DNA from: CAIWHR01 sp963830485
Lineage (GTDB): Bacteria; Pseudomonadota; Gammaproteobacteria; Burkholderiales; Casimicrobiaceae
Assembly (NCBI GenBank): GCA_963830485.1
Contig: CAWHNE010000010.1
Coordinates: 12,282-76,281, forward strand
Length of the DNA: 64,000 nucleotides
Direction: 5' to 3'
Shown piece by piece: positions 18,791-28,646 of this stretch. The first letter of the stretch is position 1. Each line of letters opens with the position of its first letter. Position numbers and translations under genes: made by a program. The notes beneath the pieces are model-generated. The model searched no databases, had not been told where the DNA came from, and was given only the letters and a program-made list of their open reading frames with translations.

Positions 18791-19708
18791 TCATCCCTTG
18801 CCGTCCGTCGCGCCGGACGGCGGTAGGGTCGGGGCCGCGCCGGCGCCCTTCTGCGGGAATTGCCGCTCCTCGAACCACCAGAGCACGATGTAGCCGATCC
18901 CGACGAACAGCAGCACGAGACCGACGCTGTTCGGCGTACCGTCGTCGAGCATCGAGAAGAACGTGAGTCCGAGGCCGATGCCGCCCATGATCACGCCCTT
19001 GCGCAGATCGGACCACGCGGCGCGCCGGCGGATCTGCTTCGCCTGCTCGTAGATCGGCGCGGCCGACGGCATCGCCGCCATGGGCGACGACGGGGTCCCC
19101 GCGAGCGCACCCAACGCCTCGGCCGGCGGAACCACGCCCTTTTCGGCGAGCTTCAGCATCGTCTCGTTCAGCATCCGTGCCTTGCGCATCCGGTACCACA
19201 GGATCAGCGCGATCACGAGCACCGGGGACAGGAAGACGACCGCGACGATCGCAACGACCATGAACGCGAGCCCGGGCTCGGTGTGCACGAAATCGTTGAA
19301 CGAATCGTACTCGCGGTCATCGCCGAACACGCCCACCCGAACGCGCTTGCCGTGCTTGCCTTTGCCGATGCCGACGATTGGCTCGGACGTGTCCGCGTCC
19401 TCCTCGGCAGCGGCGTCGGCCCCGGGCTTGGCGGGTGTGGTGGCATCGATCGTCACCGACCGATCGTCGGCCGTGATGTTGATCGTCGCCGACTTGGTGG
19501 TCGTGCCGCGGTCCTTGGCGGCTGCCGCACCGTTGGGAGACGCCTTGGCGGCCGGGGCGGCGGCCGGCGGCGTGGGCGCGGCCGTCTGGGCGTGCACCCC
19601 CGGCGTGCGGGGGGCGCCCGCGACGACCAGGGCGAGGACGAAGGCGGCGCCGAGAACGAACCGCCGTAAGAGGCGGGGCGAAGCGGCGGCAAATGCGGCG
19701 GGGTGCAT
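18791..19708 (-). CDS. Membrane protein with C-terminal DUF6249-like domain
   Basis: A 305-residue protein. A signal peptide (ending PGVHA) is followed by a long disordered Ala/Pro/Thr-rich part (to ~155), a membrane segment (LAFMVVAIVAVVFLSPVLVI), a cytoplasmic stretch with RMRKARMLNETMLKLAEKG, and two more membrane segments near the end (GLVLLFVGIGYIVLWWFEER). DUF6249 proteins are commonly found with ECF sigma operons. It is intact, and the sigma gene starts 13 bases after its stop. It may be an envelope sensor for the sigma factor (inferred from context). Confidence 0.65.
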   Translation of the reverse strand: MHPAAFAAASPRLLRRFVLGAAFVLALVVAGAPRTPGVHAQTAAPTPPAAAPAAKASPNGAAAAKDRGTTTKSATINITADDRSVTIDATTPAKPGADAAAEEDADTSEPIVGIGKGKHGKRVRVGVFGDDREYDSFNDFVHTEPGLAFMVVAIVAVVFLSPVLVIALILWYRMRKARMLNETMLKLAEKGVVPPAEALGALAGTPSSPMAAMPSAAPIYEQAKQIRRRAAWSDLRKGVIMGGIGLGLTFFSMLDDGTPNSVGLVLLFVGIGYIVLWWFEERQFPQKGAGAAPTLPPSGATDGKG

Positions 19709-20003
19709 GGGGGTCTCCCTCGAGCGTCTCATTGCCCTTTGGATGCGGCGACACAGCCCCGACGGATTCAAAGGTCGCGCGGGGCGGACCGCCGGGCTGG
19801 GCGCCTCGGGAGTGCGTGCTATTATTCCCGAAAACCGCCAGCGCGCGTGAAAATCGGCCGGCACGCGCCGAATCGCACAATTTCATTTGAGATCGCGACG
19901 CCGCGGAACTTCATGCAGGGGCATAACGGGCATCGGCATCCTCTTGATTTCGCATACGCACGTTACCCGTCGCAGCAGAGGCCGGTCCGCCTCGGCCGTC
20001 CCC

Positions 20004-22179
20004 GTGCGCGGGGCGTTTTTTGCGATGGCACTTGCGCTCGTCTGCGCCGCTCTGCCCTCGCGAGCCGCGGACGAGCCCGTCACGCTCAATTTCGTCAATG
20101 CCGACATCGAGGCCGTCATCAAGGCGGTGGCCGAGATCACGGGCCGCAATTTCGTCGTCGACCCGAAGGTCAAGGGGACGATCAACATCATCTCCGCCCG
20201 TCCGGTGCCGCGCAGCCTCGTCTACCCGACGCTGCTGTCCGCGCTGCGCATGCAGGGATTCACCGCGGTCGAGGGCGAAGGCGGTGTCGTCAAGATCGTC
20301 CCGGAGGCCGACGCCAAGCAGCAAGGCGGAACCGTCGCGGCCGGGGCCTTGGCCGGCGGCGGCGACCGGCTCGTGACGCAGGTGATCACGTTGCGTTACG
20401 AGTCCGCGGCGCAGCTCGTCAACGTGCTGCGTCCGCTGATCACGCCCAACAACACGATCGCCGCGTACCCCAACGGCAACGCACTGATCATCACCGACTA
20501 CGCGGACAACGTGAAGCGGCTCGACCGCGTGATCGCGTCGCTCGACCAGCCGCCGGGCGGCGAGCCGATCGTCGTGCCGCTCCGCTACGCGTCGGCGATC
20601 GACCTCGTGCCGCTCCTGAACCGGCTCATCGCCGACGCCGCGACCGCGGCGGCGGCCGGCGCGCCGCCCGACGCCCAGCAGCGGGTCACCGTCATCGCCG
20701 ATCCGCGCTCCAACGCGATCCTCGTGCGCGCCGACAACCCGGGCCGCGTCGCGCGCGTGCGCCAGCTGATCGAGCAGCTCGACACGCCGGGCCGTCCCGG
20801 CGGCAACATGTTCATCGTCTACCTCAAGAACGCCGATGCCGCGCGCGTCGCGCAGACGCTTCGCGCGATGCTGACCGGCAGCGCCGACGGCGGCGGCGCG
20901 CCGGCGGGAGGCACCGGGCTCTCGCCGCTGCCGGCCGTCGTCGATGATCGGCGGCCGCCCGCGACGGCCGCGGCGGCTGGCGCCCGCCGCCGTCGGCGCA
21001 GGCGCCGTTCACGCCGTCGACGCAGACGGCGTTCGCCGCCGGCGGCGCGACGATCACCGCCGACACCGCGAACAACGCGCTCGTGATCATGGCGCCCGAG
21101 CCCGTCTACAACAACCTGCGCGCGATCATCGAGAAGCTCGACGTGCGGCGCGCGCAGGTGTTCGTCGAGGCGCTGATCTGCGAGGTGTCCGCCGACAAGG
21201 CCGCCGAGTTCGGCATCCAGTGGCAGGCGCTGTCCGGCTACAACTCGACGCAGACGCGCGTGATCGGCGGCACCAACTTCACGCCGCGCGGCAGCGGCAA
21301 CAACATCATCGACGTCGCCGTCGAACCCGGGCACCGTCGGCCAGGGGCTCGCGCTCGGCGTGATGAAGGGCACGGTGACGATTCCCGGCCTCGGCACGAT
21401 CACCAACCTCGCGTTCCTCGCGCGCGCGCTCGAGACGCAGGTCAACGCGAACATCCTGTCGACGCCGACGCTGCTGACGCTCGACAACGAGGAGGCGCGG
21501 ATCCTCGTCGGCCAGAACATCCCGCTCCTCACCGGCAGCTACGCGACGACCGGCAGCACGACCACGGTGACGCCGTTCCAGACCTTCGAGCGCAAGGACA
21601 TCGGCCTCATGCTGCGCGTCAAGCCGCAGATCACCGAGGGCGGCACGGTCCGGCTCGTCGTGTACCAGGAGGTCTCGCGCATCGACCCGACGTTGTCGAC
21701 CTCGCAGGCCGTGGTGCTCAACAAGCGCGTGCTCGAGTCCTCGGTCGTGATCGACGACAGCCAGATCATCGTGCTGGGCGGGCTCATCGACGATCAGTTG
21801 ACCGACGGGCAGGACAGCGTGCCGCTCTTGGGTCAGATTCCGATCGCCGGGGCGCTCTTCCGCTACGACGCGCGGCGCCGTGTGAAGACCAATCTGCTCG
21901 TGTTCCTGAAGCCCACCGTGCTGCGCACGTCAGCCGACGGGCGCGCGATCACGTCCGAGCGCTACGACTACCTGATGGGCGAGCAGGAGCGCAATCCGCT
22001 GCCCGAGCGGCTGTTCTGGCGCGATCCGTCGCAGCCGCACGCTGCCGCCCGAGGGCGTGATGCCCGGCACGCCGGGCGCGGTCCCGCCGCCGCCGCCGGC
22101 GCCGCCCGTGCAGGGAGGCCCCGGGTACTGGGGACCCCCCGAAGCCCCGCCGCCGGGCACGCCTCCGGTCAAACCGTAG
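20004..22179 (+). CDS. gspD: Type II secretion secretin GspD (frameshifted)
   Basis: The signal-like start is VRGAFFAMALALVCAALPSRA (GTG 20004; ATG 20025 and an upstream TTG at 19887 are also in frame). The N0-N3 domains follow (LNFVNADIEAVIKAVAEITG; QVITLRYESAAQLVNVLRPL), then the secretin core (VFVEALICEVSADKAAEFGI; LKTNLLVFLKP-like VKTNLLVFLKPTVL; IPLLTGSY). Slips fall in G/C runs near 20960-21000, 21330-21340 and 22040. The C-terminus is Pro/Gly-rich (GTPGAVPPPPPAPPVQGG). It forms the outer-membrane pore. gspE follows after 17 bases. Confidence 0.9.
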
Positions 22180-22196
22180 CGACCTCATCGCCGCCG

Positions 22197-23709
22197 ATGC
22201 CCGAGAGCATCGCCACCGCGCCGGCCGTACCCTTCACGCAACGCGTGAGCTACGCGTTCGCGAAGGCGCAGGGCGTGCTCGCGTTCGGCGAGGAGGGCGG
22301 CGCCGTCGTCGTGCTGACGCGCCCCGACGCGACGATCGAGGGCCTCGCCGAGTTGAAGCGCGTGCTGCAGCGGCCGCTCATCGACGCGCGCGGTCGACGC
22401 CGAGCGCTTCGCCGCCGAGCTCTCGCGGGCTTACAACGTCGCCGGGGGTGGCGTCGCGCAGATGAGGGAGGACCTGTCCCGCGAGACCGACCTCGCGCGG
22501 CTGATGCAGGACCTGCCGCCGACCGAGGACCTGCTCGACAGCGGCGCGCAGGCGCCGGTGATCCGGATGATCAACGCGCTCCTGCTGCAGGCGCTGCGCG
22601 AGCGCGCATCCGACCTCCACTTCGAGCCGTACGAGGCGCGCTCGGTCGTCCGCTTCCGCGTCGACGGCGTGCTGCGCGACGTGATCGAGCCGCCGCGCGC
22701 GCTGCACGCAGCGCTCGTGTCGCGCCTGAAGATCATGGCGAGCCTCGACATCGCCGAGAAGCGGCTGCCGCAGGACGGCCGCATCGCGTTGAAGCTCGGC
22801 GACCGGCAGGTCGACGTTCGCGTGTCGACGCTGCCCACGGGGCCCGGCGAGCGCGTCGTGCTGCGGCTGCTCGACCAGGACGCGGCGCGGCTCGATCTGA
22901 CCGCGCTCGGGATGAGCGCGCCGACGCTGGCCGCGATCGACCGGCTGATCCGCGAGCCGCACGGCATCGTGCTCGTCACCGGGCCGACCGGCTCGGGCAA
23001 GACGACGACGCTCTACGCGGCGCTCTCGCGGCTGCCGCGCGGCACGCTCAACATGATGACGGTCGAGGACCCGATCGAGTACGCGCTCGACGGCGTCGGC
23101 CAGACGCAGGTCAATCCGAAGATCGAGCTCGACTTCGCGCGCGCGCTCCGCGCGATCCTGCGCCAGGATCCCGACATCATCATGATCGGCGAGATCCGCG
23201 ACCTCGAGACCGCGCAGATCGCGGTGCAGGCGTCGCTCACGGGCCATCTCGTGCTCGCGACGCTGCACACGAACGACGCGGCCTCGCGCCGTCACGCGGC
23301 TCGCCGACATGGGCGTCGAGCCGTATCTGCTCGCCTCGAGCTCCTGGGCGTGCTCGCGCAGCGGCTGGTGCGCACGCTGTGCCCCGCCTGCCGCGCGAGC
23401 GCCGCGCCCACGGCGGGCGAGGCGGCGCTCCTGCGCGAGCTCGGGCTTCCCGCTGCGACGCCGCTCGCGACGCCCGCCGGCTGCGACGCGTGCAACGGCA
23501 CCGGCTATCGCGGCCGGACCGGCATCTACGAGCTGATCCAGGTCGACGACGGGCTGCGGCGGCGGATCCACGACCGCGCGTCCGAGCAGGACGTGCGCGC
23601 GGCGGCGCTCGCGCACGGGATGACGCCGCTGCGGCGCGACGGTGCGCGCTGGCTCGCCTCCGGCGCGACCTCGCTCGCGGAGCTCGTGCGCGTCACCCGC
23701 GAGGGCTGA
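22197..23709 (+). CDS. gspE: Type II secretion ATPase GspE (frameshifted)
   Basis: The N-terminal domain starts at ATG 22197 (MPESIATAPAVPFTQRV). The ATPase core is clear: Walker A GPTGSGKTTTLY near 22981, an Asp box, Walker B DIIMIGEIRD near 23175, and a His box HLVLATLHTNDA. A zinc-binding domain follows (CPAC ... CDACNGTGYRGRTGIYE). Frame slips near 22385, 23290 and 23340 interrupt an otherwise complete protein of ~500 residues. It powers pseudopilus assembly from the cytoplasmic face. gspF starts 15 bases after its stop. Confidence 0.92.
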
Positions 23710-23724
23710 CGGCGAGTCGGCCGC

Positions 23725-24932
23725 ATGTCCGCGTTCCGCTACGAGGCCGTCGACGCGCGCGGCAAGGCGCGGGCGGGCGTGCTCGACGCGGAGACAGAGC
23801 GGCAGGTCCGCGACCGGCTGCGCGGCGACGGCCTGTTCCCGACGGCGATCGAGGCGGCCAACAGCGCGGACGCCGGCGCGGTCGATCGCACCCGTCTGCC
23901 GGCCGCGTCGCTCGCGCTCTCGACGCGGCTGCTCGCGACGCTCGCGCGCTCGGGGATGCCGCTCGACCAGGCGCTCGCCGCCGTGGCCGAGCAGGCCGAC
24001 GATCCGCGCGCCGCGCGAAGCTCTTCACCGCGCTTGCGCGCGCAGGTCGGCTGCCGGCGAATCGCTCGCCGGCGCGCTGTCGCGCTGGCCGCGGACGTTT
24101 CCCGATCTCTACCGCGGCCTCGTCGCCGTCGGCGCGGAGACCGGGCGCCTGTCCGAGGTGCTCGCGCGGCTCGCCGATTACCTCGAGGCGCGGCAGGCGC
24201 TGCGGCAGCGGTTCACGCTGGCGCTGATCTATCCGGCGCTGGTGACGGGCATCGCGCTCGCGGTGATCGCGGTGCTGCTCGCCTACGTCGTGCCGCAGGT
24301 CGTCTCGGTCTACCAGCAGAGCCGGCAGACGCTGCCGTGGCTCACGCAGGCGCTGATCGCCGTCAGCGCGTTCTTCCGCGCGACCGGGTGGCTCTGGCTC
24401 GCGGCGATCGTGGCGGCGGTCGCCGCGTTCGCGCTCGCCAACCGGCGCGCCGCGTTTCGCCTGCGCTGGCACGCGACGCTCCTGCGGATGCCGGTCGCCG
24501 GGCGGCTCGTCGCCGCGATCGACACGGCGCGCTTCGCGAGCACGCTCGCGATCCTCACCGGCAGCGGCGCGCCGCTCCTGCGCGCGCTCGACGCCGCGCG
24601 CGACGTCGTCTGGGCGTTGCCGCTGCGCCACGCCGCCGACGCGGCCGCCCGGCTTGTCCGCGAGGGCGTGACGCTCGCGCGCGCTCTGCGCGAGCAGAAG
24701 CTCTTTCCGCCGGTGCTGATCCATCTCGTCGCCAACGGCGAGGCGAGCGGACAGCTCGCGCCGATGCTCGAGCGCGCGGCCGACGCTGCTCGAGCAGGAG
24801 TCGGAACGCCGGCTCACCTGGTTCGCCGCGCTGGTGCAGCCGGCGCTGATCGTCGCGATGGGCGCGATCGTGCTCGTGCTCGTGCTGGCCATCATGCTGC
24901 CGATCGTGTCGATGAATCAGCTCATTCGATAG
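23725..24932 (+). CDS. gspF: Type II secretion inner-membrane platform protein GspF (frameshifted)
   Basis: It starts MSAFRYEAVDARGKARAG. Two T2SSF domains are recognisable: the first with LALSTRLLATLARSGMPLDQ and RWPRTFPDLYRGLVAVGAET, and the second with ARFASTLAILTGSGAPLLRA and VLIHLVANGEASGQLAPML, separated by membrane segments (LALIYPALVTGIALAVIAV). It ends with the usual segment ALIVAMGAIVLVLVLAIML. Slips fall near 24020-24040 and 24785. About 400 residues. No pseudopilin genes follow; the next feature is a palindromic repeat touching the stop codon. Confidence 0.9.
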
Positions 24933-25006
24933 GGGACAGACCACGTTTTCGGTGCATAATTTCTCCTTCCGCGAGGCATCTTGCGAGGAAAACGTGGTCT
25001 GTCCCC
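24932..25006. repeat. Palindromic repeat element with 19-base perfect arms
   Basis: The left arm GGGGACAGACCACGTTTTC (24932-24950) is the exact reverse complement of 24988-25006; the 37-base middle is GGTGCATAATTTC...TGCGAG. The left arm begins on the last base of the gspF stop. The arms are of a kind I recall as a REP-like repeat scattered in Proteobacteria and linked to IS200-like transposases; no transposase is in this window. The right arm supplies the GTG start of the next gene. Confidence 0.8.
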
Positions 25007-25497
25007 GATTGATCCGCCCCAGCGAATCGCGCCGCCGTCTTCTCGTCCTCGCCGCCTTGTCGCTGCCGCTCCGCGCTCTCGCGGCCGACGTTCCGTTGTC
25101 GCTGCCGACGGATTTCGATCCGGCGCGCGACCCGGCCCGCGATCTCGAAAGCGCGCTCAAGATCGCGCACGCAGCCGGGCGCCGCGTGCTGGTCGAAGTG
25201 GGCGGCGAGTGGTGCTCGTGGTGCCACATCCTCGACCGGTTCTTCGAGGCGAACCCGGATCTGCGTCGTTACCGCGACGCGAACTACGTCTGGCTCAGGG
25301 TCAACTGGTCGCCCGAGAACACGAACCAGGCGTTCCTGCGGCGCTACCCGGCAATCGAGGGCTATCCGCACTTCTTCGTGCTCGACGCAGGCGGCCGCCT
25401 CCTGCATTCGCAAAACACGCGCGCGCTCGAGGAGACGAAGAGCTACGACCCCGCCGCGATGCGCGCGTTCCTGGTCAAGTGGGCGCCGAAACGCTAG
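24994..25497 (+). CDS. Secreted thioredoxin-fold protein with a CSWC active site
   Basis: About 167 residues. A signal peptide (RRRLLVLAALSLPLRALA) precedes a thioredoxin-like domain with the redox motif WCSWCHILDRFF and the loop AIEGYPHFFVLDAGG (the cis-Pro strand is YPHFF). The family is that of the DUF255/YyaL-like or DsbD-gamma-like thioredoxins, which reduce or make periplasmic disulfides. The frame is open from 24952. I chose GTG 24994 because GAGGA lies 4-5 bases before it and it gives a normal signal peptide; both sites lie in the right arm of the palindromic repeat. It overlaps the convergent queG by ~23 bases. Confidence 0.8.
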   Translation: MVCPRLIRPSESRRRLLVLAALSLPLRALAADVPLSLPTDFDPARDPARDLESALKIAHAAGRRVLVEVGGEWCSWCHILDRFFEANPDLRRYRDANYVWLRVNWSPENTNQAFLRRYPAIEGYPHFFVLDAGGRLLHSQNTRALEETKSYDPAAMRAFLVKWAPKR

Positions 25498-26590
25498 CCG
25501 GGGCAGGCCGCTGCCTCGCGAGCGCCCAGGCGACGTGCTCGCGGACGATCGGTGACGGATCGCCGGCGCGCGCCTCGAGCGCGGCGACGATCGCCGGATC
25601 GTGCGGTGCGTTGCCGAGCGCGACCGCGAGGTTGCGCAGCCAGCGCTCGTAGCCGATCCGGCGGATCGCGCTCCCGGCGGTCCGGTCCAGGAATTCGCGC
25701 TCGGTCCAGCGCGAAGAGCGTCACGAGGTCGGCGTCGTCGAGCCCGTGGCGGACGGCGAATGCCGGCTCCGTCGCGACCTTCGCGTAGCGGTTCCACGGG
25801 CAGACGAGCTGGCAGTCGTCGCAGCCGTAGATCCGGTTGCCCATGAGCGGGCGCAGCGCCTCGGGAATGCTGCCGGCGTGCTCGATCGTGAGATACGAGA
25901 TGCAGCGGCGCGCGTCGAGCTCGTACGGCGCGACGATCGCGCGCGTCGGGCAGACGTCGATGCACGCGCGTGCACGTGCCGCAGTGCGGCGACGCGGCGG
26001 CGTCGCGGGCAGCGGGAGGTCGGTGTAGAGCTCGCCCAGGAAGAACCACGAGCCGGCGTCGCGCGTGAGGAGCAGCGTGTGCTTGCCGCGCCAGCCGATC
26101 CCCGAGCGCGCGGCGAGCGCGACTTCGAGCACCGGCGCGCTGTCGGTGAACACGCGATGGCCGAACGGGCCGATCGTCGGCGGCGATCCGGTCGGCGAGG
26201 CGCTGCAGCTTCGCGCGCAGCACCTTGTGGTAGTCGCGGCCGAGCGCGTAGCGCGCGACGAACGCCTTCGCCGGATCGGCGAGCACGTCCTCGCTCGCGC
26301 GCGCCCGCGGCGGCAGGTAGTTCATCCGCGCCGTGATCACCGGTCACCGTGCCGGGCACGAGCTCCGCCGGACGCGCGCGGCGCGCGCCGTGCCGTGCCA
26401 TATAATCCATCGTGCCGTGGCGTCCCGCGGCGAGCCACGCGAGGAGGCGCGCTTCGTCGTCGGCGAGGTCGATGCCGGCGATGCCGATCTCGTCGAAGCC
26501 CTCGGCACGGCCCCAGGCGCGGATGTCGCGCGCGAGCGCGCTCCACTCGCGACGGTTCGGCGTGCTGCGCGACGGACTCTCCATCGTCAT
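25475..26590 (-). CDS. queG: Epoxyqueuosine reductase QueG (frameshifted)
   Basis: Consecutive pieces in several frames give the whole protein. N-terminus: MTMESPSRSTPNRREWSALA, GFDEIGIAGIDLADDEARLL. Then MNYLPPRA, VARYALGRDYHKVLRAKLQR, VFTDSAPVLEVALAARSGIG with GSWFFLGELYTDLPLPA, the ferredoxin part HCGTCT/ACIDVCPTRAIVAPYELDAR and GCDDCQLVCPWNRYA, and a HEAT-like end WLRNLAVALGNAPHDP. QueG uses cobalamin and two [4Fe-4S] clusters to reduce epoxyqueuosine in tRNA to queuosine. Slips fall near 26340, 26190, 25975 and 25715. The stop is in the third frame at 25475. Confidence 0.88.
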
Positions 26591-26620
26591 CCGGGCAGCG
26601 TACACCGCACCGCACGCTCG

Positions 26621-27112
26621 ATGCCCACCGCTTCGATCCACCTTCCCGATGCCGCTGCCACCCTGGCCGCGGGCGCGCGCCTTGCGCCGCGCCTCGCGCC
26701 CGGGATGATCGTCACGCTTTCGGGCGAGCTTGGCACCGGCAAGACGACGCTCGTGCGCGGCTGCCTGCGCGCGCTGGGCTGGTCGGGGCCCGTGAAGAGC
26801 CCGACGTATACACTGGTTGAACATTATCCGTTTTCGAGCTTATACTTTTATCACTTTGATTTTTATCGGTTCGCCGATCCAAGCGAATGGGAAACGGCGG
26901 GACTCGCCGACTGCTTCCGCGACGACAGCGTCTGCGTGGTCGAATGGCCCGAGCGCGTCGGAGCGCTGTTACCAGCAGCGGATATCGCACTCACGTTCTC
27001 GCATCCCGCGAGCGACGAAGACCGCGGGCGCGAGCTTGCGATGTGCGCACACACGGAGGCCGGTGAGCGATGTCTGAGCGCGATCGCGATACCCGCGCCG
27101 GGCGCGCGCTAG
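26621..27112 (+). CDS. tsaE: tRNA threonylcarbamoyladenosine biosynthesis ATPase TsaE
   Basis: A 163-residue protein, the usual family length. Walker A is GELGTGKTTLVRG; the family motifs KSPTYTLVEHY and YHFDFYRFADPSEWE follow, and VCVVEWPERVGALLP is the conserved end. TsaE works with TsaB and TsaD to make t6A37 on tRNA. A short patch at 26806-26873 uses A/T-rich codons quite unlike the surrounding gene. The amidase gene begins inside its 3' end, as tsaE-amiC pairs often do. queG runs divergently 30 bases away. Confidence 0.92.
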   Translation: MPTASIHLPDAAATLAAGARLAPRLAPGMIVTLSGELGTGKTTLVRGCLRALGWSGPVKSPTYTLVEHYPFSSLYFYHFDFYRFADPSEWETAGLADCFRDDSVCVVEWPERVGALLPAADIALTFSHPASDEDRGRELAMCAHTEAGERCLSAIAIPAPGAR

Positions 27113-28374
27113 TCCGGTTTTCGGTCGAGCGTCGTCGCGCGTTCCGCTGGCTGCTGCTGCCTGCCGCGCAGCTCGCCGTGCCGTCGCTCACATGGGCCGC
27201 CGCGGCACGCGTGGCGTCCGCGCGGCTTTGGCCTTCGCACGAGTACACGCGCATGATCATCGAGGCGCCGGCGCCGATCGCCCACCGGCTCGTCGCACAG
27301 CGCGAGCCGCCGCGGGTCGCGCTCGAGCTCGACGGCGTCGACGACGCGACGGAGCTCGAGCTCCTGCCGTTCCGCCTGCGGGCATCGGACCCCTACATTG
27401 CGGCCATCGCGTTCACGGTGCCCACGCCCGGTTCGGTGCGCCTCGTCGTCGATCTCAAGACGGAAACTCGACCGCAGCTGTTCGCGCTCGCGCCCGTGGC
27501 CGGGTTCGGGCATCGCATCGTGCTCGATCTGTATCCGCTCGCGCCCCTCGATCCGCTGATGGCGGCGCTCGAGGAGAGAAGGGCCGACGACGGGGCGCGT
27601 GCGCAGGCGTCGTCCGAGCGGCCGGCGCAACCCGGTGGCGACGCGAGGAAGCAGGGTCGCCGCAAGATCGTCGTTGCGATCGACCCCGGCCACGGCGGCG
27701 AGGACCCCGGGGCGATCGGCCAGCGCGGCACGTACGAAAAGCACGTCGTGCTCGCGATCGCGAAGAAGCTCAAGGCCCGCATCGACGCCGAGTCCGGCAT
27801 GCGCGCGACGCTGACACGCGACGACGACTACTACGTTCCGCTCGCGGCGCGCGTGAGGAAGGCGCAGGCGTTGCAGGCCGACCTCCTCGTGTCGATCCAC
27901 GCCGACGCGTTTCGCGAGCGGACCGCGCGCGGCTCGTCGGTGTTCGCGCTGTCCGAGCACGGCGCCACGAGCGCCGCGGCAAAGTGGCTCGCGCAGAAGG
28001 AGAACGCCGCCGACCTGATGGGCGGGGTCAATCTCGACGCGCGCGACCCGGTGCTCGCCCGCACGCTGATCGATCTCTCTCAGACGGCCCAGATCAGCGA
28101 CAGCCTGAAGGTCGGACGGCACGTGCTCGACGGCATCGGTTCCGTCAATTCGCTGCATCGCGGCGCGGTCGAACAGGCCGGGTTCGCGGTGCTCAAGGCG
28201 CCCGACATTCCCTCGATCCTGGTCGAGACAGCGTTCATCTCGAACCCGGAGGAGGAGCTCAAGCTGCGCAGCGAACGGCACCAGACGCAGTTCGCGCAGT
28301 CGATCCACGAGGGGATCCGGCGTTACTTCGCCGGCAATCCGCCGCTCGCGCGATCGAAGACCAACAACGCCTGA
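27070..28374 (+). CDS. amiC: N-acetylmuramoyl-L-alanine amidase, AmiB/AmiC type
   Basis: A 434-residue intact protein. A signal region with RRRAFRWLLLP near residue 22 could be a twin-arginine signal. An AMIN domain (residues ~45-160) should target it to the septum. The Amidase_3 catalytic domain (~195-425) has the zinc ligands in DPGHGGEDPG, TYEKHVV and SIHADA and the catalytic Glu in ILVETAFISNPEEE. It cleaves cross-linked peptides from murein during daughter-cell separation. It overlaps tsaE by 43 bases. Confidence 0.93.
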   Translation: MSERDRDTRAGRALVRFSVERRRAFRWLLLPAAQLAVPSLTWAAAARVASARLWPSHEYTRMIIEAPAPIAHRLVAQREPPRVALELDGVDDATELELLPFRLRASDPYIAAIAFTVPTPGSVRLVVDLKTETRPQLFALAPVAGFGHRIVLDLYPLAPLDPLMAALEERRADDGARAQASSERPAQPGGDARKQGRRKIVVAIDPGHGGEDPGAIGQRGTYEKHVVLAIAKKLKARIDAESGMRATLTRDDDYYVPLAARVRKAQALQADLLVSIHADAFRERTARGSSVFALSEHGATSAAAKWLAQKENAADLMGGVNLDARDPVLARTLIDLSQTAQISDSLKVGRHVLDGIGSVNSLHRGAVEQAGFAVLKAPDIPSILVETAFISNPEEELKLRSERHQTQFAQSIHEGIRRYFAGNPPLARSKTNNA

Positions 28375-28378
28375 GAGA

Positions 28379-28646
28379 CTAGAGCTTGTCCGTTAATAAA
28401 TCGCGCGATGCGCTTTGCCACAATGCGATGGGATGCGCGAAGGACGGCGAAGGGCGTGGCAGGCCCACGCCCGAGCCGGCCGACAAAGCAGACCGCGCAT
28501 TGTGGCAAAGCCCTTGGGAACGGGCAGCTTGGGCCGATGGCTTTGTCGCTCGGCTTGCCTTGGGGCCCACCCAAGGCTGCACCTCGCTTCGCGCCCTCGG
28601 CCCAACCTGCCGCGTTCGCACGCGTGATTTGACGGACAAGCTCTTA
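28379..28646. mobile_element. MITE-like element with nested inverted repeats
   Basis: Terminal arms AGAGCTTGTCCGT (28381-28393) and ACGGACAAGCTCT (28632-28644) are perfect inverted repeats. Inside, GCTTTGCCACAATGCG (28412-28427) is matched inverted at 28496-28511, and GGGCGTGG / CCACGCCC at 28452-28472 forms a tight hairpin. It carries no credible gene and lies between two convergent stops; the FTR1 stop codon overlaps its right end. About 265 bases. Confidence 0.75.

Noticed and set aside
28408..28632. Small open frames of 70-75 codons on both strands near 28.5 kb
   Set aside because: They lie fully inside the MITE-like element with its nested inverted repeats and have no protein-like features.
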